Positions 36,162 through 45,200 of a stretch of 64,000 nt of DNA are shown here, in pieces (position 1 is the first letter of the stretch; every line of letters starts with the position of its first letter). Both the position numbers and the translations under genes were made by a program. The notes under the pieces were generated by a model that saw only the letters and a list, made by a program, of their open reading frames with translations, ran no database searches and had not been told where the DNA came from. The DNA lies in contig OZ242974.1 of the NCBI GenBank assembly GCA_965211775.1, positions 1,860,001 to 1,924,000 of the forward strand, in the 5' to 3' direction. Source of the stretch: Thiodiazotropha sp040506975. GTDB taxonomy: Bacteria; Pseudomonadota; Gammaproteobacteria; Chromatiales; Chromatiaceae.

Positions 36162-38732
36162 ATGAATCAGGGCCAATACGACAGACTGCAGCTTGAAATG
36201 GTCGAAGCGGCCGAATTCGGCGGCAGGCGGCCTGAAGGATTTGCGCGCAAGGTTTTGCTGGGAACCGCCCTGGCGTGGGCTGTGTTTCAGCTATGGGTCG
36301 CATCGCCCCTGCCGTTCAGTCTGGGTGTCGGGGTATTTAACGATACAGAGATCCGTTCAATCCATCTGACATTTGCAATATTTCTGGCCTATCTCTCTTT
36401 CCCGCGCCGTAAGGTGATTACCCATACCATACCCATCGCAGACTGGCTGCTCGCCTCGGTGGCAGCCATCTGCGCCATCTATCTTTTTCTCTTCTACGAA
36501 GCACTGTCAGACCGCTCGGGAGCGCCGACAAGCCTGGATATTGCTGTTGCCATATTGGGCTTGTCGTTACTGTTGGAAGCCACCAGGCGTGCTCTGGGTT
36601 GGCCGCTGATGGTGATCGGAATCTGCTTTCTGGGGTATACCTTCAGCGGGCCCTGGTTACCCGATCTGCTTGCCCACAAAGGCGCCTCTTTAGCACGCGT
36701 TGCTTCTCATCAATGGTTATCGACCGAGGGCGTGTTCGGTGTTGCCGTCGGTGTCTCCGCAGGTTTTGTTTTTCTGTTCGTGTTGTTCGGCAGCCTGTTG
36801 GAGCAGGCGGGAGGGGGGCACTATTTCATCCGCGTCGCCTATGCCCTGGTGGGGCATCGACGGGGAGGACCGGCAAAGGCTGCAGTATTGGCCTCGGGAT
36901 TAACGGGGATGGTCTCGGGTTCCTCCATTGCCAATGTCGTTACCACAGGCACTTTTACCATTCCACTGATGAAACGGGTGGGATTCAGTGCGGAGAAATC
37001 CGGTGCCATCGAGGTGGCTGCCTCGACCAATGGTCAGATCATGCCGCCAGTGATGGGGGCTGCCGCTTTCCTGATGGTGGAGTATCTCAATATCTCCTAT
37101 CTGGAGGTCATCAAACACGCCTTTCTACCGGCGGTTTTAAGCTATATCGGTCTTATGTATCTGGTGCACCTCGAAGCGGTCAAGGCGGGAATGCAGGCTG
37201 AGAAACGCAGTAGAGCGCTGACTTTAAAACAACGGTTGTTGGGTTGGGGGTTGACCCTTTCAGGTGTGAGCTGCTTTCTGTTTTTGGCCTATTGGCTGCT
37301 TGCGATGGTCAGCAAGCTGTTCGGTGACTACAGCTTTTACGCCAATACAGGATTGGTTCTGCTGTTTTATGGCTTGTTGATCTATTGCGAAGTGCGCTGC
37401 GGTTTGCGAACACGCCAACAGGAATCTGCCGAAAACATGACCGTCGCTGCCGCACTCCTGGGTGGACTCCACTTCTTGCTTCCGATCCTGGTGTTGGTCT
37501 GGTGTCTGATGTTGTTACGCCTCTCACCGGCAACCGCCGTGTTCTACTCCATCTGTTTGATGATTGTGATTCAACTCACCCAGGAGGGGTTGCGGGCACT
37601 GTTCCAGGACGGGTCCGTAATCATGGGTATCAGGCATGGTTTTACTGCACTGGTGGTGGGAATGGAGAACGGTGCGCGAAACATGATCGGTATCGGAGTC
37701 GCGACCGCGACTGCGGGTATCGTGGTTGGTACAGTCAGTCTGACTGGTATAGGGCAGGTGATGGGTGAGTTGGTCGAGACACTTTCCCTCGGCTCGGTAG
37801 TACTGATGTTGTTGTTAACGGCGTTGATTTGCATGATCTTGGGTATGGGGCTGCCCACGACCGCCAACTATATCGTCGTCTCGACGTTGATGGCGCCGGT
37901 TATCGTGCAGCTCTCCGCCGCCCATGGTTTGGATATACCGCTGGTGGCTGTACATATGTTTGTATTCTATTTCGGTATTCTGGCCGATGATACCCCACCG
38001 GTGGGATTGGCCGCCTATGCGGCAGCCGGTATCTCCAACGGCGATCCGATCAGAACAGGTCTGCAATCGTTTTATTACGATATCCGTACCGCAATACTGC
38101 CATTCATGTTCATTTTCAACACCAATCTTTTGATGATCGGTATCGATAGCCTGTTAGAGTTTCTTGTTGTTGTATTGCAGGGCGTCTTGGCTATGCTGCT
38201 GTTCGTCTCCGCAACCCAGGGTTGGTTGTTGGTCCGTAACCGCTTATGGGAAACCCCGCTACTGTTATTGGTGGTTTTTTCCCTTTTTCGCCCCGACTTC
38301 TGGCAGGGTTATTTTTTTCCTGCCATGGAGTGGCGCCCGGTGCAGGGTGTCGAGTCGCATATCGACTCCCTGCCGATGGGAGGTAAGGTGCGATTGCAGG
38401 TTGAAGTGGAAGATGAAGAGAGTCTGATGAGGACTCGGGAGATTATTTTCACCAAACCTGAATCACATACAGGAGGGTACCTTAAGAGTATGGGCTTTAT
38501 TACCGAGCCGGATGGCGATACGCTTCGTGTTATCGATATTGGTTTCCTTAGCGCGGCCGAGCAAGCCGGTCTGATCGCCGGTTTCAATCACCGGATTACC
38601 GGTTACTACAGTCAAAGCAAACAGCCGCATAGCGGCTGGTTTCTGATACCGCCCCTGTTGTTGATGGGAGGTGTTTTGTGGCTCCAGTATCGTCGCAGCA
38701 ACCTGCGTGAGCAGACAAACCTGGGAGTATGA
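36162..38732 (+). CDS. TRAP transporter permease, fused DctQ-DctM (4TM-12TM) type
   Basis: 856 aa with about 18 hydrophobic segments. The first third (about 30-200) corresponds to the small DctQ-like subunit and the rest to DctM. DctM marks include SGLTGMVSGSSIANVVTTGTFTIPLMKRVGF, EVAASTNGQIMPPVMGAAAFLM, LGMGLPTTANYIVVSTLMAPV and FYFGILADDTPPVGLAAYAAAGIS. Fused permeases pair with TAXI binding proteins, agreeing with the gene at 34835. The last 120 residues form a soluble, PDZ-like extension (GFLSAAEQAGLIAGF) before a final membrane segment. The ATG at 36162 has no strong ribosome-binding site. Confidence 0.92.
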   Translation: MNQGQYDRLQLEMVEAAEFGGRRPEGFARKVLLGTALAWAVFQLWVASPLPFSLGVGVFNDTEIRSIHLTFAIFLAYLSFPRRKVITHTIPIADWLLASVAAICAIYLFLFYEALSDRSGAPTSLDIAVAILGLSLLLEATRRALGWPLMVIGICFLGYTFSGPWLPDLLAHKGASLARVASHQWLSTEGVFGVAVGVSAGFVFLFVLFGSLLEQAGGGHYFIRVAYALVGHRRGGPAKAAVLASGLTGMVSGSSIANVVTTGTFTIPLMKRVGFSAEKSGAIEVAASTNGQIMPPVMGAAAFLMVEYLNISYLEVIKHAFLPAVLSYIGLMYLVHLEAVKAGMQAEKRSRALTLKQRLLGWGLTLSGVSCFLFLAYWLLAMVSKLFGDYSFYANTGLVLLFYGLLIYCEVRCGLRTRQQESAENMTVAAALLGGLHFLLPILVLVWCLMLLRLSPATAVFYSICLMIVIQLTQEGLRALFQDGSVIMGIRHGFTALVVGMENGARNMIGIGVATATAGIVVGTVSLTGIGQVMGELVETLSLGSVVLMLLLTALICMILGMGLPTTANYIVVSTLMAPVIVQLSAAHGLDIPLVAVHMFVFYFGILADDTPPVGLAAYAAAGISNGDPIRTGLQSFYYDIRTAILPFMFIFNTNLLMIGIDSLLEFLVVVLQGVLAMLLFVSATQGWLLVRNRLWETPLLLLVVFSLFRPDFWQGYFFPAMEWRPVQGVESHIDSLPMGGKVRLQVEVEDEESLMRTREIIFTKPESHTGGYLKSMGFITEPDGDTLRVIDIGFLSAAEQAGLIAGFNHRITGYYSQSKQPHSGWFLIPPLLLMGGVLWLQYRRSNLREQTNLGV

Positions 38733-38733
38733 A

Positions 38734-39201
38734 ATGCGTGTTATTCTGGCACTCTGTACGCTGTTTCTGATTAGCGGTCCTTGTATGGCGAATGGGCCTG
38801 CGGATTCATCCTCTGCGGTAAAAGTCTTCAGGTCCGGGGAACCTTTCGAAGATGTTGTGGATAACATCAAGATGGCTATTGTCGAGCGAGGGCTTCTGGT
38901 CAGCGGCACCCTCCATGTGAGTGATATGTTGAACCGCACGGCACCGGACCTGGGTTACACCGAGGTATTTACCAAAGCGGAGTCTGTTGAGTTTTGCAGT
39001 GCACTGATTTCACACAAAATGGCCCAGGCGGCCCCTGAGAATATCGCCATATGTCCTTTCACAATTGCGGTCTATGTAAAGCAGACAGATACGGAACAGG
39101 TCTATGTCGCCTATCGTTCCCCTCGTCTCGCTGGAAAGGGTAAAGAGGTAGCCGATGAGATAATTGCCCTAATGGAGGGCATTATTGAGGATTCCATTTG
39201 A
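38734..39201 (+). CDS. Secreted DUF302-family protein
   Basis: 155 aa with a signal peptide (MRVILALCTLFLISGPCMANG). The mature part resembles DUF302 proteins: EPFEDVVDNIKMAIVERGLLVSGTLHVSDML and SVEFCSALISHKMAQAAPENIAICPFTIAVYV. These are small alpha/beta folds common in sulfur oxidisers, with unknown function. The ATG lies 1 bp after the TRAP permease stop, so it is in the same operon. A longer frame from 38671 would run into the permease gene and is rejected. Confidence 0.8.
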   Translation: MRVILALCTLFLISGPCMANGPADSSSAVKVFRSGEPFEDVVDNIKMAIVERGLLVSGTLHVSDMLNRTAPDLGYTEVFTKAESVEFCSALISHKMAQAAPENIAICPFTIAVYVKQTDTEQVYVAYRSPRLAGKGKEVADEIIALMEGIIEDSI

Positions 39202-39533
39202 GTTTTCCTTGCTTGATTTGTTGTAACGTATGTCATACGGGATGTGTGTTAGTGTTAACAGATACAGCGCAGTCACTCGGAAAAGGAGAATAGTCATCCC
39301 TCTCTATGCCGTGCCGTTGCCGGGGCAAGTGGTGATTCCGCTGCACAATGATCCTGTCACGGGGAGGTTCTGGGGACTGATCAACCAACAGACATTGGAT
39401 AGCCGGTGACCTTATTAGTCGAAAACCGAGTAAAAAACTGCAGATTCATTGATCATGGTCAATACATTATAGGGAGTAAATTCAGGCAGTACAGATATTT
39501 AGTTTATTATTTAGCCCAATAATCATTGAGTTA
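39202..39533. other. Intergenic region with a possible short gene remnant
   Basis: 332 bp between the DUF302 gene and the IS1595 element. A 36-codon open stretch at 39302-39409 (LYAVPLPGQVVIPLHNDPV..., ending in TGA) follows a GAAAAGGAGAA sequence and reads like a protein fragment, but it has no start codon and I do not recognise it. The rest (39410-39533) is AT-rich without features. Confidence 0.3.
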
Positions 39534-40562
39534 CCTGATTACCCCTAAACCTCAGCCATTCTCAAGAGGCGATATGGCATAGGTGGAGTGCGAAGAGCGG
39601 CAAAAAGCAATCGTTCAATCATGGCGGGTGAATCGAAACGGCGGTTAAACCGATATTCGAACTCAGCAAGATAACGCGACACATGTTTATCTCGAATCGC
39701 ATGAAAAGTACCCAACAGACTGTTTTTGACATTACCCAACATCGTGTTTACCCATTTGAAGCACGAATACTGGACACTTTGGCGCCCACCACCCGTCACC
39801 ATGGGGTTATGATGGCAATCAGCGGTTGTCACGCCACTAAAGCACCAAAGCCCATCGGTAAAGACTTCGCTGCCAGGCATCAAGCAGGAGCGGGCGTAGC
39901 GGGCGATTTCACGTTTGCGGAAGCCCCTTACACGACGCAGTTGAATTTTCATGGGCCTGCCGTCCCGCGTCGTCTCAACAGCAGCTACGAAAGGGATTTT
40001 GTTGCGCGACCCACGACCACGCTTACCGGCTTGCTCGCCTCCGAGATAAGCATCATCCAATTCGATGCGACCGGCCAGTTTTTTTCCACGCTCACGTTCC
40101 ATCATCACCTGCATCAACTTATGCTTGAGTCGCCAGGCCGTATTGTAGTTCACCCCGATTTCGCGGGAAAGTTGCAGCGCCGAGATACTTTTCTTGCGTT
40201 GGGTCAACAGATAGATCGCAAGAAACCACGTTCTCAGCGGCAGCTTGGTGCCATGGAAGATGCTGCCGGCGGTCAGGGAAGTCTGATGATGGCACTTGTG
40301 ACATTGATATATCTGACGCTTTTTGAGTTCACAGCCTGTTGTGTTGCCGCACTCAGGGCAGACATAGCCCGTCGGCCAGCGCAAATCATACAATGCCTGT
40401 CGACACTGATCCTCGGTCCCATATTGTTCCAGAGAATCGTGCAAACCAAGACCTTTTTGAAATTGAATAGTATTTCTCGGCATGATGAAATCCTCTTTTA
40501 TTCAGTAGGTTCCATTATGCTTGCACCACAGGCTCAATAGCTGAGCCTCATGAGTAATCAGG
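39534..40562 (-). mobile_element. IS1595-family insertion sequence (complete)
   Basis: 1029 bp, ends CCTGATTAC...GTAATCAGG. Flanked by an exact 8-bp duplication TTGAGTTA (39526-39533 and 40563-40570), the duplication length expected for IS1595. One transposase gene on the minus strand. It sits 144 bp before the MoxR-operon start and breaks no recognisable gene. Confidence 0.9.
39545..40483 (-). CDS. IS1595-family transposase
   Basis: 312 aa. N-terminal zinc ribbon (CPECG ... CHKCHH, about residues 38-64) followed by an HTH region (GVNYNTAWRLKHKLMQVM) and the DDE-type ISXO2 domain: ELDDAYLGGE (first Asp), VFTDGLW (second Asp), FKWVNTMLGNVKNSL and the Glu in YLAEFEYRFNRR. Full-length and unbroken, so likely active. 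Confidence 0.92.
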   Translation of the reverse strand: MPRNTIQFQKGLGLHDSLEQYGTEDQCRQALYDLRWPTGYVCPECGNTTGCELKKRQIYQCHKCHHQTSLTAGSIFHGTKLPLRTWFLAIYLLTQRKKSISALQLSREIGVNYNTAWRLKHKLMQVMMERERGKKLAGRIELDDAYLGGEQAGKRGRGSRNKIPFVAAVETTRDGRPMKIQLRRVRGFRKREIARYARSCLMPGSEVFTDGLWCFSGVTTADCHHNPMVTGGGRQSVQYSCFKWVNTMLGNVKNSLLGTFHAIRDKHVSRYLAEFEYRFNRRFDSPAMIERLLFAALRTPPMPYRLLRMAEV

Positions 40563-40706
40563 TTGAGTTATATGGCATCGTCAAGGCGCGATTATTGTAC
40601 AGACTGATTTTGCCCCGATTTAAGAACAGGCGCATATTGCCGTTTATATGGAGAATGGAATGCATCGGGTTTTGCCTTCCAAAGGGGTTTATTGGAGAGA
40701 GGGGTA

Positions 40707-41969
40707 ATGTCAGAAGTTTATAAAGTTATCTATACCGGTAAGCTGAAACCGGGCACCAACCAGGATCGGGTCATAGCCCTGTTCAGTGAGAAATTCAAAT
40801 TAGGGCCGGATAAGGCGGAAAAGCTGATTATCAGCGGCAAGCCGGTGACCTTGAAAAAGGATATCGATCTGGAGAAGGCAGAGAAATATCAAGAATCCCT
40901 TGAGAAGTTGGGCCTGATCATCGAGCTCGATCCTGAACCCCCGGTGGAGGAGCCGAAGATACCCGAAATATCATCCGAACTCTCCCTTGTGAGTTTCGAT
41001 AACGGCGATGAGGATGCAACCGAGGTGTTGGATCCCACAATGAACCCGGCCGGTGGGTGCTGTCCCAAATGCGGATCTTCGAACATGCAGATGGGTATCT
41101 GTCAGGATTGCGGTATCGTAGCTGCCAAATATCATGCAGCCCAGGCCAGGGAAGCTGATATGGCTGCTCAGATCGATCAGGGAATGGCTGACGCAGGGAC
41201 TGAAGAGAATCCCTACACCACGCCGGAGGCAGAGCTTGAGCAACCGGAGGAAGGCGATATGACAGGCCCCCATGGCGTATCCGCCGGGAACGGACTCAAG
41301 TGGATCGGCAAAGGGTGGTGGCATTTCAAACAGGCGCCCGTGAGCTGGATTGCGGTGATACTCATATGGTTTGTCTTGGCGTTCGTGTTCAGTTTGATTC
41401 CTATCCTTGGCGCCCTTGTCGTCAACGTATTGACCCCGGTTTTGATTGCCGGCCTGATGATAGGTTGTCACGAGCAGGACCAGGGAGAAGATTTCTCTGT
41501 CAGCTACCTGTTCGCAGGATTCGCCAACAATGCCGGTCAGGCCGTAATGATTGGTGTCTTCTATCTGATATTTATGATCCTCTTCGCAGTCGGTTTTGCC
41601 GCCTTGATGTTTGGCAGTATTGGCGAGCTGGCTGCGCAACAAGCCGATCCTGAAGCGATGGCGATGATGTTTTTCTCATCCTCATTCGTGATTGGTCTGC
41701 TGGTCGCGGCCCTGTTGTTTATACCGATTATGATGGCCTATCTGTTTGCACCGGCATTGGTGGCGCTGAACGAGATGTCCGCTTGGGAGGCAATGAAAGC
41801 AAGCTTCACCGGTTGCCTGAAGAATATCCTGCCGTTTTTTCTCTATAGCCTGGCTGCTATTGGGTTGATGATCGTGGGACTCATCCCGTTTGGCCTGGGA
41901 CTGCTGATCGTTTCTCCAATTCTGATCGCTGCAATCTATTCGGCCTACCGGGATATCTACTACAGCTGA
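40707..41969 (+). CDS. Zinc-ribbon polytopic membrane protein, BPSS1780-like
   Basis: 420 aa. An N-terminal cytosolic part (residues 1-110, ribosomal-protein-like IYTGKLKPGTNQDRVIALF) leads to a zinc ribbon CPKCG-x8-CQDCG (about 118-133), a Glu/Asp-rich linker, then about six membrane segments (about 210-415). The membrane half resembles the BPSS1780 family, uncharacterised. ATG 40707 fits the N-terminus; a run of G and A (GAGAGAGGGGTAATG) provides the ribosome-binding site. It starts the run of tightly packed genes ending at DUF58, 3 bp before the RDD gene. Confidence 0.7.
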   Translation: MSEVYKVIYTGKLKPGTNQDRVIALFSEKFKLGPDKAEKLIISGKPVTLKKDIDLEKAEKYQESLEKLGLIIELDPEPPVEEPKIPEISSELSLVSFDNGDEDATEVLDPTMNPAGGCCPKCGSSNMQMGICQDCGIVAAKYHAAQAREADMAAQIDQGMADAGTEENPYTTPEAELEQPEEGDMTGPHGVSAGNGLKWIGKGWWHFKQAPVSWIAVILIWFVLAFVFSLIPILGALVVNVLTPVLIAGLMIGCHEQDQGEDFSVSYLFAGFANNAGQAVMIGVFYLIFMILFAVGFAALMFGSIGELAAQQADPEAMAMMFFSSSFVIGLLVAALLFIPIMMAYLFAPALVALNEMSAWEAMKASFTGCLKNILPFFLYSLAAIGLMIVGLIPFGLGLLIVSPILIAAIYSAYRDIYYS

Positions 41970-41972
41970 TCC

Positions 41973-42686
41973 ATGCAGGTTGAACTCGCAGAAGAGGATT
42001 CCGTAGAACCACTCGATACCCTGTTGAGTTATGAAATCCCGGAGGGTGTGCTTCTCCATTATCGTCTGGCCGGACCGGTAGTGCGTGCCAGTGCCTGGGC
42101 GATAGATACCGCAGTGCGCGGTGCAATCCATATCGTTCTGGTGCTCGTAATGTCCCTTCTGGGTGGATTGGGCATGGCCGTCATTCTGATCGGTTTTTTT
42201 CTCATTGAATGGTTTTATCCAGTGGTGTTCGAAATTCAAAACGGCGCCACTCCGGGTAAGCGCGCCATGGGTATTCATGTCATACAGGACAATGGCACAC
42301 CGGTGACGCCAAGTGCCTCAGTGATAAGAAATCTGTTGAGAACGGCTGATTTTCTACCCTTTCTCTATGCAACCGGTTTGTTGGTTATGCTTGTCAACAG
42401 GCGATTCAAGCGTTTGGGCGATCTGGCGGCAGGTACTGTGGTGGTCTATCGTGATACACAGAAAAAAAGGGATCTGCCGCCACAGGCGGTTGCCAGTAAA
42501 CCGCCCGTTGAACTCTCCGAATCCGAGCAGCTGACCCTGTTGGCCTTCGCCGAGCGAGGTGAGAGGCTTTCCCTGGGACGCCGCCGGGAGCTGGCGGAAC
42601 TGTTGACTGAACAGACAGGTTTGAGAGGAGATGCTGCTGTCGATGTGCTCTACGCCTATGCAAACTGGATACTCAAGGGACGCTGA
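41973..42686 (+). CDS. RDD-family membrane protein
   Basis: 237 aa. RASAWAIDTAVRGAI is the family's first Arg/Asp segment, then two or three membrane helices, PVVFEIQNGATPGKRAMGIHVIQDNGTP and RRFKRLGDLAAGTVVVYRDT, all typical RDD marks. A soluble C-terminal tail of 75 residues follows. RDD proteins are proposed transporters or accessory membrane proteins. The RDD-SpoIIM-DUF4129-DUF4350-MoxR-DUF58 grouping is widespread in gammaproteobacteria. It shares one base with the next gene (TGATG). Confidence 0.9.
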   Translation: MQVELAEEDSVEPLDTLLSYEIPEGVLLHYRLAGPVVRASAWAIDTAVRGAIHIVLVLVMSLLGGLGMAVILIGFFLIEWFYPVVFEIQNGATPGKRAMGIHVIQDNGTPVTPSASVIRNLLRTADFLPFLYATGLLVMLVNRRFKRLGDLAAGTVVVYRDTQKKRDLPPQAVASKPPVELSESEQLTLLAFAERGERLSLGRRRELAELLTEQTGLRGDAAVDVLYAYANWILKGR

Positions 42687-43675
42687 TGAGACAACAACAG
42701 TTTGAAACGGAAAACCAGTCCCTGTGGGATCATATTGCGGCGTTGATGGATGACCTGAGACGCCCGCAAGGCAAACGGCGTCTGTCGTTGCAGGAACAGT
42801 TACGCTTTCCCGCCCTCTATCGTCAGCTCTGCAGCCACTATGCGTTGGCGCGTGGTCGCGGATTCAGTCCTGCCCTGATCGAACAGTTGCATGGCATGGT
42901 ATTACGCGGACATTCACTGTTCTATCGCCAGCAGGGGGGATGGCGATGGCGACTGCTTGGTTTTATCTCTGCCGGGTTTCCCAGTGCTGTGCGCCGTAGC
43001 GGTGGTTATTTCGCAATCTCTTTGCTTTTTTTTCTTCTCCCGGCTGTGCTGATGGGGATAGGTTGTTATCAGCAGGAGGATTTGATCTACACGCTTATCG
43101 ACGAAACGACTGTGGCGCAGATGGAGAGCAGTTACGATCCGACCAATCAACGATTGGGGCGTGTGCTCGAGCGTGAGTCCGAAACCGATTTCACCATGTT
43201 CGGTTACTATATCCTGAACAATATCGGGATCGGCTTCAGGACCTTCGCCAGTGGAATACTGTTTGCTGTTGGGACACTCTTTATACTGCTGTTCAATGGA
43301 TTGGTGATCGGTGGTTTGGCCGGCCACTTAACGCAACTTGGTTACCACGATACTTTCTGGCCATTTGTCTCCGGTCATGGCTCATTCGAGTTGACCGCCA
43401 TCGTGATTTGCGGTGCTGCGGGATTGCGCCTGGGGCATGCGGTGATCGCACCAGGACAGCGGACGCGCGTGCAGGCGCTCAAGCATCAGGCGGAAGAGGC
43501 ACTGCTGCTGGTCATGGGTGCGGCGCTGATGCTGCTCGTGGCTGCCTTTATCGAGGCCTTCTGGTCTTCCATGCAGTTGCAGCCCATGACTAAGTATATT
43601 GTGGCGGCCCTTCTCTGGTCCGTGGTTATCGCCTACCTGTTAATGATGGGCAGGGGGCGGCATGGATCTCACTAG
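42686..43675 (+). CDS. Stage II sporulation protein M-like (SpoIIM) membrane protein
   Basis: 329 aa with five or six membrane segments. The segment around NNIGIGFRTFASGILFAVGTLFILLFNGLVIGGLAGHL and the GHGSFELTAIVICGAAGLRLGHAVI stretch are the SpoIIM signature. In non-sporulating bacteria its role is unknown, though it keeps company with MoxR and DUF58. It overlaps the RDD gene by 1 bp and the DUF4129 gene by 14 bp. Confidence 0.9.
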   Translation: MRQQQFETENQSLWDHIAALMDDLRRPQGKRRLSLQEQLRFPALYRQLCSHYALARGRGFSPALIEQLHGMVLRGHSLFYRQQGGWRWRLLGFISAGFPSAVRRSGGYFAISLLFFLLPAVLMGIGCYQQEDLIYTLIDETTVAQMESSYDPTNQRLGRVLERESETDFTMFGYYILNNIGIGFRTFASGILFAVGTLFILLFNGLVIGGLAGHLTQLGYHDTFWPFVSGHGSFELTAIVICGAAGLRLGHAVIAPGQRTRVQALKHQAEEALLLVMGAALMLLVAAFIEAFWSSMQLQPMTKYIVAALLWSVVIAYLLMMGRGRHGSH

Positions 43676-45200
43676 GATTGCCATCAAGCTGAGACCACGG
43701 CAAGCCTGGGAGAGTATCGATCTGGGTTTTGTCATGGCGCGGAAGTGGTTTATACCACTTTGGTCCCTATGGCTTTGCAGCGCACTGCCCATGATGGTTG
43801 TTTTGGCGCTGCTGCCTTTGCCGCTTTGGTTGGCCGGTCTGATACTGTGGTGGTTTAAGCCGCTATATGAACCGACACTGCTGTATTGGTTGAGTCGTCG
43901 CCTGTTCGCAGAAACCACCCCTGTCAAGACGGTATTTCGCAGTTGGTTGAAGATTGTACTGCCTCAGCTGGCGGCCAATCTCACATGGCGCCGGTTTAGC
44001 CCGAATATTTCACAAATAAAGAGGGTAAAACCCGTGTAGTTCAATAGAATTCAGTTACTTAGGCTGAAATTGAACGAGGTTTTGCCTGTGACAGAATGTA
44101 CCCAAGGTCGTTTTGCTTTTCCAGCGGTAAAACGCCGCCAGGTTGAAGCGGATTTTTCCGGTGGTGATATCAGCAGTGATGGCGGCGTGTTGTTGCTACG
44201 ACAAGCGGACCGACGGCTGGGATTGCTTGAAGCCGTCAATGACACTCTCGCTGATCCACGCGATGGCCGCTATGTGCAACATGATCAGATTTCTCTACTA
44301 CGCCAGCGGGTCTATGCCCTGTGCCAGGGCTATGAAGACCTCAACGATCACGACAGTCTGCGACAAGATTTGGCCTTTCAGACGGCCGTGGAACAGGATC
44401 AGGCACTGGGCAGTTCACCCACGCTCTGTCGCTTGGAGAATCGGTCAGATCGGGCAACCGCTGTCGCGATCCATCAGGTCCTGATCGAGCAGTTCATCGC
44501 CTCGTTTGCCGAGCCACCCGAGGAGTTGATCCTGGACTTCGACGCCACCGATGACCGGGTTCACGGCCTGCAGGAAGGCCGCTTCTTCCACGGTTACTAC
44601 GATAACTACTGCTTTCTCCCGTTGTACGTGTTTTGCGGCGAACAACTGCTGGTCAGCTATTTGCGCCCGAGCAAGATCGACGGGGCGAAACATGCGTGGG
44701 CGATCCTCGCCCTGCTGGTCAAACGCTTGCGTCAGGCGTGGCCGGCGGTGCGGATCATCCTGAGAGCCGACTCGGGCTTCTGTCGTCACCGCATGCTGCG
44801 CTGGTGTGAACGCCATGGCATTGGCTACATCGTAGGCCTGGCGCGCAACCACCGCCTGCAACGGATGATCGAGGAAGACTTCACTGCAGTCGAGCAATGC
44901 TTCAAGGCCAACGGACAGAAGCAACGCGTCTTCCTTGGCCTGCGCTACGGTGCACGCAGCTGGCGCCGTCGACGCGCGGTGATCGCCAAGCTGGAGGTGA
45001 GTGAGCGAGGGCGTAATCCCCGATTTGTCGTCACCAACCTCAACGGCGATGCCCAAACCCTTTACGACGACGTCTATTGTGCGCGGGGCGAGATGGAAAA
45101 CCGCATCAAGGAACAACAGCTGGGGCTGTTTGCTGATCGCACCAGTGCACATCATTGGTGGACCAATCAGTTTCGCTTGCTGCTGTCGAGCCTGGCCTAT

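Noticed and set aside
35845..36165. A 106-codon frame between the TAXI and TRAP permease genes
   Set aside because: It overlies the inverted-repeat arms and has no domain character.
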